Part shown: piece by piece, positions 52,988 to 61,029 of the stretch
Layout of the letters: the number at the start of each line of letters is the position of its first letter
How positions within the stretch are numbered: position 1 is the first letter of the stretch
Source of the DNA: DATDAH01 sp963823495
GTDB lineage: Bacteria > Actinomycetota > Acidimicrobiia > Acidimicrobiales > DATDAH01
Assembly: GCA_963823495.1 (NCBI GenBank)
Contig: CAWGLV010000001.1
Location: 3,286,001 to 3,350,000 of the forward strand
Length of the DNA stretch: 64,000 bases
Direction: 5' to 3'
Program-made: the position numbers and the translations under genes
The notes under the pieces: generated by a model
Told to the model about the DNA's origin: nothing
The model's input: only the letters and a program-made list of their open reading frames with translations
Database searches by the model: none

Positions 52988-54310
52988 CTACCCGGCCTGG
53001 GCGAAGAGGGCGACGGTGTCGTACCAGTCCTCGTTGACGACGATGTTGTTGCCCGGCTCCTCGACCCGGAAGAGTGACTGCTGCGGCGCGCACAGCGAGG
53101 GCAGACCCTCGATCTGGTCGGTGTCACAGGTGTAGGCGTGGCCCCAGAAGCTGGGCTCGTCAGCGGAGGCCTCCGCCGTCTCGAGCACGGCCTCCCGGCT
53201 CACCCCGTCGGCCCCGAGGCCGTCCATGAGGGCATAGAGGTTCATGAAGCCGCGCAACCCGACCGTGCCCGCGCCACCTGCCTCGTCGTTCGCGTAGAGC
53301 TCGTTGATCGACAGGAACATCTCGTCTTCGACGGTCTCCACGCTCAGTGGCGGGCCCTCGGTGTTGAACAGCACGCCTTCGTGGGCGCCGCCGGCGGCCT
53401 GGATGATCTCCCCGTCGGCACAGGCCCCCACCAGGTACAGCTGGGCGTCGATGCCCAGGTCCTCGTAGGTGGTCATGATCGGAGCACAGGCCGAGCCCGC
53501 GGCCGCCACGATGATCGCGTCCGGGTCGGACGCCGCGGCCCGCGTCAGGACGGGGAGGAAGTCAGTGGCGGTCAGGGGGTAGGAGATGAGCTCCAGGTCG
53601 ATCCCGAGCGATCCCGCGAGCGGCGCGGCGTAGTCCTCGGCGGACACGGCGAAGCTCTCGAACTCGCCGTAGGCGAGCACCGCGGAGGTCGCGCCCTCCT
53701 CGGCGGCGTGGGCCACGAAGGCCGCGAGTCCGCCCGTCACCCCGCCGGAGAAGAAGAAGGTGACGTCACTCTGCTGCTCGACCAGGTTGGCCGGGATGCC
53801 CCCGAGCTGGGGGATGCCGTTGGCCTCCAACACCGGGATCGACCCGTTGCTGGTGACGTCGATGCCCCCGACCAGGGCGACGACGTCCTGGGCCACCATC
53901 TCCTGGGCACAGGCCGCCGACTGCTCGGGGTCGAAGCTGGTGACGCAGGTGTGCAACTCGAGCGGCCTTCCGTCCACCCCACCCAACTCGCGGTTGACGA
54001 AGTCGACGCCGGCCTCGACGCCCCGGCGGACCTCGGGGAAGGACCCCAGCGGGGTGTCCTCCTGGTTGATCATGCCGATGACGACCGGATCGGCGTCCGG
54101 GTCGGCCGCCTCGGTGGTGTCGGGCACCGTGCCCATGAACCACTCATCGCCCGCGAACCGCTCCACGATGGTGTCGCCGTCTCGCGCCTCGACACCGGGG
54201 GCAACCGTGTCGTCGGTGGTGTCCGCGCCCTCCTCGTCCGGCGCCGGTTCGCTGCAGGCGGCCACCAGCAACAGCCCGGCCAGCACTCCGATGCCCCATC
54301 TCCCTCGCAT
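52988..54310 (-). CDS. ABC transporter substrate-binding lipoprotein (Liv/HAAT type)
   Basis: The 440-residue product has a lipoprotein signal (IGVLAGLLLVAACSEPAPDE, lipobox VAAC) and a type I periplasmic-binding fold: VVIGMINQEDTPLGSFPEVRRGVEAGVDFVNRELGG, RPLELHTCVTSFDPEQSAACAQEMVAQDVVALVGGID and PQLGGIPANLVEQQSDVTFFFSGG. The pocket region does not tell the ligand. The frame is open to 54334, but ATG 54310 begins the signal. It is the first gene of an operon with the LivHM fusion and TetR, divergent from carotenoid oxygenase 3 across operator site 4. Confidence 0.9.
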   Translation of the reverse strand: MRGRWGIGVLAGLLLVAACSEPAPDEEGADTTDDTVAPGVEARDGDTIVERFAGDEWFMGTVPDTTEAADPDADPVVIGMINQEDTPLGSFPEVRRGVEAGVDFVNRELGGVDGRPLELHTCVTSFDPEQSAACAQEMVAQDVVALVGGIDVTSNGSIPVLEANGIPQLGGIPANLVEQQSDVTFFFSGGVTGGLAAFVAHAAEEGATSAVLAYGEFESFAVSAEDYAAPLAGSLGIDLELISYPLTATDFLPVLTRAAASDPDAIIVAAAGSACAPIMTTYEDLGIDAQLYLVGACADGEIIQAAGGAHEGVLFNTEGPPLSVETVEDEMFLSINELYANDEAGGAGTVGLRGFMNLYALMDGLGADGVSREAVLETAEASADEPSFWGHAYTCDTDQIEGLPSLCAPQQSLFRVEEPGNNIVVNEDWYDTVALFAQAG

Positions 54311-54327
54311 GGTCCCCCTCGGTCGGA

Positions 54328-54340
54328 TTAACACCGTTCA
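54328..54340. promoter_or_regulatory. Palindromic operator candidate, site 4
   Basis: TTAACACCGTTCA fits the shared 13-bp motif exactly (TTAAC-N3-GTTCA). It lies 17 bp upstream of the binding-protein start and 49 bp upstream of carotenoid oxygenase 3, so one repressor could control both. Confidence 0.7.
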
Positions 54341-54389
54341 GCGCTGGGTTAGCATGGCACATCGCCGGCCGTCGACCCGAGGGGACCCC

Positions 54390-55748
54390 ATGACCGACAC
54401 CGAGATCGCCGCCGAAGCCGACGTGACGGCCACGCCGTGGCACCTCCAGGGGAACTTCGCCCCCGTCCGCGACGAGTTGGACAGCGCGGAACTGGAGGTC
54501 ATCGGCGCCCTGCCCGAGGGCCTCGCCGGGACCTACGTGCGCAACGGCTTCAACCCCCGCAGCGGCTTCAGCCCGCACTGGTTCTTCGGTCACGGGATGC
54601 TGCACTCCGTGGACCTCGGGGAGGGCGCCGCCCGCTACCGCAACCGCTATGTCGACACGCCGTTCAAGGACCACGACGGCACGGGCATCGACTGGGTCCT
54701 CGATCCCACGTGCTCACCGGCCAACACCCACGTCGTGCGCCACAACGGTCGGTGGTTGGCCCTCGAGGAACAGCACCAGCCCTATGCCCTCGACGACGAC
54801 CTGAACACGCTCGGGGTCGAGGACTTCGGCGGCGCGGTGACCAGCGCCTTCACCGCTCATCCCAAGGTGTGCCCCCTCACCGGCGAACTGCTCGGGTTCG
54901 GCTACAGCGCCGTGACCGCGCCGTACCTCACGTACTTCCGGTTCAGCCCGACCGGTGAGGTGCTGGCCGTCGAGTCGATCGACATCCCGCACCCGGTGAT
55001 GATGCACGACTGGAACGTCACCGAGAACCACGTCGTGTTCATGGACCTGCCCGTTCGCTTCGACCTCGACCGGGCGCTGACGGGTGGGGTTCCCTTCGGG
55101 TGGTCACCCGAGTCCGGTGCCCGCCTCGGCGTCATGCCCCGAACCGGCACGAACGCGGACGTCACCTGGCACGAGGTCGACCCCTGCTACGTGTTCCACC
55201 CCCTCAACGCCTACGAGGAGGGCGACCGGATCGAGTTGGTCGTGTGCCGCCAGAAGCAGGCCATGGCCGGCGGCTTCGACGACATCGAGAGCGCCCGCGC
55301 CCACCTGTGGCGCTGGAGCATCGACCGGACCACCGGCCAGGTCACCGAGACCCAGCTGGACGACCGCATCGCCGACTTCCCCCGGGTCGACGACCGCCGG
55401 GTCGGCCTCGAGAGCCGCTATGGCTACCTGACCCAGATCCGTGAGGAGCCCGGGATCGGCGCGGCCATCGGCGCCGAGCTCTACAAGTACGACCTGCACA
55501 CCGGGAGCACCGAGACCCACACCACCAACGCCACCACCCGGCTGGCCGAGCCGGTGTTCGCCCCGGCCGGCCCGCAGGCCGGCGAGGACGAGGGCTGGGT
55601 CCTGGTGTACGCCCACGACGAGGCCGAGGGCGTGAGCGAGCTGCGGGTCATCGAGGCCCGTGACTTCACCGCGGCGCCCGTGGCCCGGGTAGTGCTGCCC
55701 CAACGGGTGCCCTATGGCGCCCACGGGAGTTGGCTCGCCGCCGACTGA
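54390..55748 (+). CDS. Carotenoid-oxygenase (CCD) family protein 3
   Basis: The 452-residue product is a compact, complete family member. It opens with LPEGLAGTYVRNGFNP, then GHGMLHSVDL and SPANTHVVRHNGRWLALEE. All four iron His are clear: H157 (FTAHPKVCP), H206 (VMMHDWNVTENH), H270 (YVFHPLNAYEEGD) and H445 (PYGAHGSW). It resembles the lignostilbene/apocarotenoid dioxygenase branch. It is transcribed away from the ABC operon, with site 4 between, and is followed 48 bp downstream by an acyl-CoA ligase gene, so cleavage followed by CoA activation of an acid product is a reasonable reading. Confidence 0.93.
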   Translation: MTDTEIAAEADVTATPWHLQGNFAPVRDELDSAELEVIGALPEGLAGTYVRNGFNPRSGFSPHWFFGHGMLHSVDLGEGAARYRNRYVDTPFKDHDGTGIDWVLDPTCSPANTHVVRHNGRWLALEEQHQPYALDDDLNTLGVEDFGGAVTSAFTAHPKVCPLTGELLGFGYSAVTAPYLTYFRFSPTGEVLAVESIDIPHPVMMHDWNVTENHVVFMDLPVRFDLDRALTGGVPFGWSPESGARLGVMPRTGTNADVTWHEVDPCYVFHPLNAYEEGDRIELVVCRQKQAMAGGFDDIESARAHLWRWSIDRTTGQVTETQLDDRIADFPRVDDRRVGLESRYGYLTQIREEPGIGAAIGAELYKYDLHTGSTETHTTNATTRLAEPVFAPAGPQAGEDEGWVLVYAHDEAEGVSELRVIEARDFTAAPVARVVLPQRVPYGAHGSWLAAD

Positions 55749-55796
55749 CCGGTCACCATCGCCGGCACGGGCCACCACGGTCCTGAGGGAGAAGTG

Positions 55797-57356
55797 ATGC
55801 CGAAACTGCTCGACGGGTTCGTGGCCGAGAAGGGCGACGAGCTCGCCGTCGCCGACGACCGGGGCGACTGCACCTGGGCCGAGTTGGCCGAGCGCGTCGC
55901 CCGGTTGACCAACGTGCTGCGGGACACCGGTCTGGCGCCGGGCGACACCTTCGCCCTCATGATGGGCAACCGACGGGAGGCCTTCGAGGCCTTCTGGGCC
56001 GCGGCCCACACCGGCCTCACCTACGTGCCGGTCAACTGGCACTGGACCGCCGACGAGCTCGCCTACGTCATCGACGACGCCGGGTGCCGGGCCCTCATCG
56101 TCGACGAGCGGTTCGCTCCGGTGGCGGACGAGGCCCTGGCCGACCCCCGAGCCTCGGACATCGTCCTCGCCCTGATCACCGGCGACGACGACCACGAGCG
56201 GCTGCACGGCTACGAGGCGGCGTTGGCGGACGCGTCGATCGATGAGCCCGGCGAGGCCGTCATGGGCGGGCCGATGTTCTACACCTCGGGCACCACGGGC
56301 CACCCCAAGGGCGTGCGGGGGATGCTCTCCGGGGGCACCGACGTCACCAGCGACCTGCTCCCGTTGATCGCCGGTGCGGTCGGCGCGTACGTGCCCACCC
56401 CAGGGCGGACGCTGCTGGCCGGACCGATCTACCACTCGGCCCAGTGGGCCTTCGCCTTCCTGCCGATGGTCACCGGGTCCGCCGTGGTGACCCGCCACCG
56501 CTTCGACCCGGCCGAGACCGTGCGCCTCATCGACGAGGCGGCGATCACCAACATCCACCTCGTCCCCGTGCAGTTCAAGCGCCTGCTCGACCTTCCCGCG
56601 TCGATCCGCGACCAGCTCGACGGCTCCAGCCTGGAGGCCGTCTGGCACGGTGCCGCGCCCTGCCCGGCGCCGTGGAAGCGGGCCATGCTCGACTGGCTCG
56701 GGCCCAAGGTCCACGAGTACTACGGCTCCACCGAGGGCTCGTTCATCTCGACCATCACCGGCGAGGAGTGGCTGACCAAGGGCGGATCGGTCGGCCGGCC
56801 CCTGGCGACCATGGAGGTCATGGTCATCGGCGACGACGACGAGCCCGTCGCCGCCGGCGAGTCCGGGACCCTGTGGTTCCGCAGCGCTCTCGGAATGGAC
56901 TTCGAGTACCACAACGACCCGGAGAAGACCGCCGCCGCCCACCGTGAGCCCGGGGTCTTCACCACCGGCGACATCGGCTACATCGACGAGGACGGCTACC
57001 TCTGGCTGTCGGACCGCAAGATCGACATGATCATCTCGGGGGGCGTGAACATCTACCCGGCGGAGATCGAGACGGTGCTGGCCGGACACCCCGCAGTGGC
57101 CGACGTCGCCGTGATCGGCGTTCCCGACGAGGAGTTCGGCGAGCAGGTCAAAGCGGTGGTCCAGGTGGTCGAGGGCATCGAGCCCTCCGAGGACCTGGCC
57201 GAGGAACTGGTCGCTCTGTGCCGCGAGAAGTTGGCCGGCTACAAGCGCCCCCGGACCATCGACTGGGCCGATGCCCTCCCGCGCTCCGAGGCGGGCAAGC
57301 TCCTCAAGCGCCGACTCCGCGACCCCTACTGGGAGGGCACCGGACGCCACATCTGA
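55797..57356 (+). CDS. Acyl-CoA synthetase (AMP-forming, ANL superfamily)
   Basis: The 519-residue product has the AMP-forming ligase motifs. The P-loop is FYTSGTTGHPKGVRG, then EYYGSTEGSF (A5-type motif), TGDIGYIDEDGYLWLSDRKIDMIISGGVNIYP (hinge and A8) and the C-terminal Lys in RSEAGKLLKRRLR. It activates a carboxylic acid to its CoA thioester. In context it would activate the acid formed after carotenoid-oxygenase cleavage and aldehyde oxidation. The ATG at 55797 follows GAGGGAGA at good spacing (a GTG at 55794 directly before it is less likely). The gene ends 7 bp before a family A palindrome. Confidence 0.93.
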   Translation: MPKLLDGFVAEKGDELAVADDRGDCTWAELAERVARLTNVLRDTGLAPGDTFALMMGNRREAFEAFWAAAHTGLTYVPVNWHWTADELAYVIDDAGCRALIVDERFAPVADEALADPRASDIVLALITGDDDHERLHGYEAALADASIDEPGEAVMGGPMFYTSGTTGHPKGVRGMLSGGTDVTSDLLPLIAGAVGAYVPTPGRTLLAGPIYHSAQWAFAFLPMVTGSAVVTRHRFDPAETVRLIDEAAITNIHLVPVQFKRLLDLPASIRDQLDGSSLEAVWHGAAPCPAPWKRAMLDWLGPKVHEYYGSTEGSFISTITGEEWLTKGGSVGRPLATMEVMVIGDDDEPVAAGESGTLWFRSALGMDFEYHNDPEKTAAAHREPGVFTTGDIGYIDEDGYLWLSDRKIDMIISGGVNIYPAEIETVLAGHPAVADVAVIGVPDEEFGEQVKAVVQVVEGIEPSEDLAEELVALCREKLAGYKRPRTIDWADALPRSEAGKLLKRRLRDPYWEGTGRHI

Positions 57357-57363
57357 CTGCACT

Positions 57364-57413
57364 GTTCTGGCGCCCGATCGAGGCGTCATGGCGCCTCGAT
57401 CGGGCGCCAGTTC
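57364..57413. repeat. 50-bp palindromic repeat, family A, copy 4
   Basis: GTTCTGGCGCCCGATCGAGG opens it and the second arm ends with GGCGCCAGTTC, as in the copy at 36146. It fills the gap between the convergent acyl-CoA ligase and TetR genes (stops at 57356 and 57421). Confidence 0.85.
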
Positions 57414-57420
57414 GCTGGGG

Positions 57421-58089
57421 TCAGCTGGGGCCGAGGTGGATCTCGAGGGCGTCGAGGATGAGATCGAGGCCGAAGGCGAACTCGTCGCCGTAGTCGTAGC
57501 CGGGCTGGAGGACGTGCTCGACGGTCAACTCCCGTAGATGGGGGTACTCGTCCTCCGGCAGGCCACCCAGGATCGACTCGACGACGGCCTCCATGTCGTC
57601 GGACGCGTCGAAGGGCAGGGCCGTCTCCTGCAGGCAGAAGCCGTAGAGGTAGCTGTCCAGCAGCGAGAAGGCATGGGCCGCCAGCGCCACCGGGAAACCA
57701 CCCTGGCGGAGGCAGCCGATCACCGCGTCGTGGTGGCGGAGGGTGACCGGACCCGGCTCGGCCGGGGAGTCCATCAGCGCGGTCGCCCACGGGTGACGGG
57801 TGAGGGCCTCACGGGCCGACACGGTGCGCTCCCGCATGGCCACCCGCCAGTCCGTGCCCGTCACCGGCAGGTCGATCTCGGCGAAGACCCGGTCGATCAT
57901 GCCGTCGACCAGATCGACCTTGCTGGCGACGTGGTTGTAGAGCGACATGGCCTCGACCCCGAGGTCCTCGCCCAACTTGCGCATGGTGAGGGCGCCGAGC
58001 CCGTGCTCGTCGGCCAGGGCCATGGCGGCGGCCAGCACCCGCTCACGGTTCAGCGCCATCCGTGCCTCGGGCGGTCGGGTTGAGGACAT
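57421..58089 (-). CDS. TetR-family regulator with TetR_C ligand domain
   Basis: The 222-residue product has the TetR helix-turn-helix (NRERVLAAAMALADEHGLGALTMRKLGEDLGVEAMSLYNHVASKVDLVDGMI) and an all-helical C-terminal domain of the classic tetracycline-repressor type (GFPVALAAHAFSLLDSYLYGFCLQE, ending FGLDLILDALE). The ATG at 58089 is chosen over an open frame to 58182, because the latter would cross two operators. It is divergent from the quinone oxidoreductase gene and probably represses both via the palindromes at 58118-58155. Confidence 0.88.
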   Translation of the reverse strand: MSSTRPPEARMALNRERVLAAAMALADEHGLGALTMRKLGEDLGVEAMSLYNHVASKVDLVDGMIDRVFAEIDLPVTGTDWRVAMRERTVSAREALTRHPWATALMDSPAEPGPVTLRHHDAVIGCLRQGGFPVALAAHAFSLLDSYLYGFCLQETALPFDASDDMEAVVESILGGLPEDEYPHLRELTVEHVLQPGYDYGDEFAFGLDLILDALEIHLGPS

Positions 58090-58117
58090 CGGCGGGATCC
58101 TGTTCGTCGGTTGACCG

Positions 58118-58155
58118 AGCTTACATCGTAAGCTACGGTGACTTACAACGTAAGT
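58118..58155. promoter_or_regulatory. Two TetR operators in the divergent gap
   Basis: AGCTTACATCGTAAGCT (58118-58134) and ACTTACAACGTAAGT (58141-58155) are both perfect palindromes with the core CTTAC-N3-GTAAG, with centres 22 bp apart (two helical turns). They lie between the TetR gene and the oxidoreductase gene, the standard autoregulatory arrangement. Confidence 0.88.
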
Positions 58156-58175
58156 GCCAGGAGCGGAGGAACACG

Positions 58176-59180
58176 ATGCCAACCACCCAGCAGGACACCA
58201 TGACGGCCGTGGTGCAGGAGGAGTACGGCACCGACCCCGAGGACGTGCTCGGCGTCGCCCAGGTGCCCGTACCCACCGTCGGCAAGGGCGAGGTGCTCGT
58301 GCGCACGCGGGCGGCCGCCGTGGACCGGGGGACCTGGCACGTGATGACCGGCATCCCCCTCGTCGCCCGGCCGGCGTTCGGCATCCGGCGTCCCCGGGTC
58401 CGGGTTCCGGGCCGGGACATCGCCGGCACGGTCGAGGCCGTCGGCACCGGCGTCACCGCCTTCGCCATCGGCGACGAGGTCTACGGCAGTTGCGGGGCGA
58501 CGAGCAGTGGCTCGTTCGCCGATTTCGGCCTCGCCCGGGCCGATCGGCTGGCCCACAAGCCGGCCGATCTCACCTTCGAGGAGGCCGCCGCCGTTCCCAT
58601 CTCGGGCCTCACCGCCCTCCAGGCCGTGCGCAAGGCCAAGGTCGAGGCCGGCCAGTCGGTGGCGATCCTCGGCGCGTCCGGCGGCGTCGGCAGCTACGCC
58701 GTGCAGATCGCCAAGGCCGCCGGGGCCGAGGTCACCGGGGTCGCCGGCACGGCCAAGGCCGACCTGGTGCGGGACCTCGGGGCCGACCACGTCGTGGACT
58801 ACGCCCAACGCGACTACGCGGAGGACGGGCCCTACGACGTCGTCGTCGACATCGCGGGCAACCGCACCCTCGGCGAGCTCCGTCGGGCCCTCACGCCGAA
58901 GGGCCGTCTGGTCATCGTCGGCGGCGAGACCGACGGTCGCTGGTTGGGCGGGATCGACCGCCAACTCCGGGCCGGCCTGCTCTCCCCGTTCGTGAGCCAG
59001 ACCCTCGGCCAGGTCATCTCGTCGGAGAACGCCGAGGACCTCGGCGCCCTCCGCGACCTCATCGAGTCCGGACAGGTCACCCCGTCGGTCGGCGGCACCT
59101 ATCCGCTGACCGACGCGGCGACCGCGATGCGCCACCTGATCGACGGCGACGCGCGGGGCAAGCTCGTCCTCACCGTCTGA
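58176..59180 (+). CDS. Zinc-independent MDR-type quinone/alkene oxidoreductase
   Basis: The 334-residue product is a medium-chain dehydrogenase/reductase: VPTVGKGEVLVRTRAAAVDRGTWHVMTG, RVPGRDIAGTVEAVGTGVTAFAIGDEVYG, ISGLTALQAVRKAKVEAGQSVAILGASGGVGSYAVQIAKAAGAEVTGVAG and ADHVVDYAQRD. The zinc ligands of alcohol dehydrogenases are absent, as in QOR-type NADPH enzymes that reduce quinones or conjugated enones. The ATG at 58176 follows GGAGG at 58165. It is controlled by the divergent TetR gene. It is convergent with livF across a triplicated repeat. Confidence 0.9.
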   Translation: MPTTQQDTMTAVVQEEYGTDPEDVLGVAQVPVPTVGKGEVLVRTRAAAVDRGTWHVMTGIPLVARPAFGIRRPRVRVPGRDIAGTVEAVGTGVTAFAIGDEVYGSCGATSSGSFADFGLARADRLAHKPADLTFEEAAAVPISGLTALQAVRKAKVEAGQSVAILGASGGVGSYAVQIAKAAGAEVTGVAGTAKADLVRDLGADHVVDYAQRDYAEDGPYDVVVDIAGNRTLGELRRALTPKGRLVIVGGETDGRWLGGIDRQLRAGLLSPFVSQTLGQVISSENAEDLGALRDLIESGQVTPSVGGTYPLTDAATAMRHLIDGDARGKLVLTV

Positions 59181-59187
59181 AGGGACG

Positions 59188-59471
59188 GTCACATTCGAGT
59201 GGCTTCGCTGCGCTCAGCAACTCCGGCGCCGCCGAAACCGCCGACCCTCACCGCTGCTCCACTCCGTTCCGCAGCCTCAGACCGTCACATCCGAGTGGCT
59301 TCGCTGCGCTCAGCAACTCCGGCGCCGCCGAAACCGCCGACCCTCACCGCTGCTCCACTCCGTTCCGCAGCCTCAGACCGTCACATCCGAGTGGCTTCGC
59401 TGCGCTCAGCAACTCCGGCGCCGCCGAAACCGCCGACCCTCACCGCTGCTCCACTCCGTTCCGCAGCCTCA
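59188..59471. repeat. Three tandem copies of a 96-bp repeat
   Basis: The units begin at 59188, 59284 and 59380 and are almost identical; the third ends about 59471. They contain inverted subsegments around GCTGCGCTCAGC and CTCCGTTCCGCAGC. Because 96 is a multiple of three, one frame is open throughout (32-residue Ala/Pro/Ser-rich unit), but no start or coding bias supports a gene. The repeat fills the convergent gap between the oxidoreductase and livF genes. Confidence 0.9.
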
Positions 59472-59479
59472 CGGCCGGG

Positions 59480-60184
59480 TCAGCCGAGGTAGGTCTCGGC
59501 GAGGAGGTCGCGCTCGCGGAGGTCTGCGGCGGGGCCGTGGGCGGCGACCTCACCGTGGACGAGGATGCAGACGGTGTCCGCCACCTCCAGCGCCATGGAC
59601 AGGTGTTGTTCGACCAGGACGACGCCGGCCCCGGTGTCGTCGGCGATGTCCCGGACCATGGGCAGGAGGCGCTGGACGATGATCGGCGCCAGCCCGAGGC
59701 TCATCTCGTCCACCAGCAGCAGGCGGGGCTCGGCCACCAGGGCCCGGGCCAGGGCCAGCATCTGCTGCTGGCCGCCCGACAGCAGGCCGGCCTTGCGATC
59801 CAGCAGGGGCTCCAACTCCGGGAACAGGCCGAGCACCCGGTCGAGTGCCGCCCGCTGCCGACGGCGGCCGTTGACCCCCAGACGGAGGTTCTGGCGGGCG
59901 GTCAGGTCGAAGAAGAGCGAGCGGTCCTCGGTGACGTGGCCGACACCGCGACGGGCCACCCGGTGGGGCGAACGAGCCGACGGCGGCCCGCCCAGCACCC
60001 GGATCGAGCCGCCGATCACCGGCAGCAGCCCCGAGACGGTCTGCAGGGTGGTCGTCTTGCCCGCCCCGTTGGGACCAAGCAGGGCCACCACCTCCCCCCG
60101 GGCCACGGTCAGGTCCAGGCCGCGCACGACGGGGACGCCCTCGTAGCCCGCCACCAACCCCTCGATCTCGAGCACGGTGCTCAC
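59480..60184 (-). CDS. livF: Branched-chain-type ABC transporter ATPase LivF
   Basis: The 234-residue product is an ABC ATPase with Walker A GPNGAGKTTTLQT, the signature LLSGGQQQMLALARAL, Walker B RLLLVDEMSLGLAP and the switch His in VLVEQHL. The MSLGLAP wording and the ending AETYLG mark the LivF type. With livG it powers a Liv-type importer, most likely the LivHM fusion and binding protein encoded at 50984-54310. Start is a GTG at 60184. The gap to livG is 75 bp and has no obvious terminator. Confidence 0.93.
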   Translation of the reverse strand: MSTVLEIEGLVAGYEGVPVVRGLDLTVARGEVVALLGPNGAGKTTTLQTVSGLLPVIGGSIRVLGGPPSARSPHRVARRGVGHVTEDRSLFFDLTARQNLRLGVNGRRRQRAALDRVLGLFPELEPLLDRKAGLLSGGQQQMLALARALVAEPRLLLVDEMSLGLAPIIVQRLLPMVRDIADDTGAGVVLVEQHLSMALEVADTVCILVHGEVAAHGPAADLRERDLLAETYLG

Positions 60185-60259
60185 CGGGTCACCGCCCGGC
60201 CTTTGTGCGGCGACCCGTTCCGACGACCGCCGCGCACCGACGCGGCTTCCGTGACGGTC

Positions 60260-61006
60260 TCACGACGGCGCCGCGCCCAGATAGGCGTCGACGACCTGCT
60301 CGTCGCCCCGGATCTCCTCTGGCGGGCCGTCAGCGATGACCGACCCGACGTCGAGCACGACGACCCGATCACAGATGCCGAGGACGAGACCCATGTCGTG
60401 GTCGACCAGCAGGACGCTCACGCCGTGGTCGGGCAGGGTCCGCAGGTGGTCGCCCAGAGCGAGGGTCTCGTCGGTGTCCAGCCCGGCGGCGGGCTCGTCG
60501 AGCAACACCAGGCGGGGCCGACCGGCGAGGGCCCGCGCCACCGCCACCAGCTTGCGCTGACCGTGGCTCAGGTCCCCGGGCTTGGCCGAGCCCGCGTCGC
60601 TCAGGCCGACGACCTCGAGCGCCCAGGCCACCTGCGCGGACCGGTCGCTGCCCCGACGGGGCCGCACCGCGTCGGCCAGTGGGTCCCACCACCGGGCCGG
60701 CGTGGCCGCCACCCGTAGGTTGTCGACCACGGACAGATCCTCGAAGAGCTCCAGGCTCTGGAACGTGCGAACCAGGCCCCGGCGCGCGCGTTCCGCGGGT
60801 GGGAGGGCGGTGACCTCGTCGCCGGAGAAGTGCACCGAGCCGGCCGACGGGGCGACGAACCCGGTGATGGCCTCGATGAGGGTCGTCTTGCCCGCACCGT
60901 TGGGGCCGATGAGGCCCACGAACTCGCCCTCGGCGACCTCGAGGTCGACGTCGTGGACCGCGTGCACGCCGCCGAAGGTGACGGTCAACCCCCTCGTCGC
61001 CAGCAT
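60260..61006 (-). CDS. livG: Branched-chain-type ABC transporter ATPase LivG
   Basis: The 248-residue product has Walker A GPNGAGKTTLIEAITG, the signature DLSHGQRKLVAVARAL, Walker B RLVLLDEPAAGLDTDE and the switch His in LLVDHDMGLVLGICDRVVVLD. The longer segment between Walker A and signature (FQSLELFEDLSVVDNLRVA) and the ending VVDAYLG are LivG marks. It is upstream of livF on the same strand. The start is near 61006; the gene is preceded by the GYD-protein gene (stop at 61030), so the three may be co-transcribed. Confidence 0.93.
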   Translation of the reverse strand: MLATRGLTVTFGGVHAVHDVDLEVAEGEFVGLIGPNGAGKTTLIEAITGFVAPSAGSVHFSGDEVTALPPAERARRGLVRTFQSLELFEDLSVVDNLRVAATPARWWDPLADAVRPRRGSDRSAQVAWALEVVGLSDAGSAKPGDLSHGQRKLVAVARALAGRPRLVLLDEPAAGLDTDETLALGDHLRTLPDHGVSVLLVDHDMGLVLGICDRVVVLDVGSVIADGPPEEIRGDEQVVDAYLGAAPS

Positions 61007-61029
61007 CCCCGTCCCCTCGAACCGACGCC

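Noticed and set aside
59199..59492. 97-codon open frame in the 96-bp repeats
   Set aside because: It exists only because the unit length is a multiple of three; there is no ribosome site or conserved start and the unit looks non-coding.
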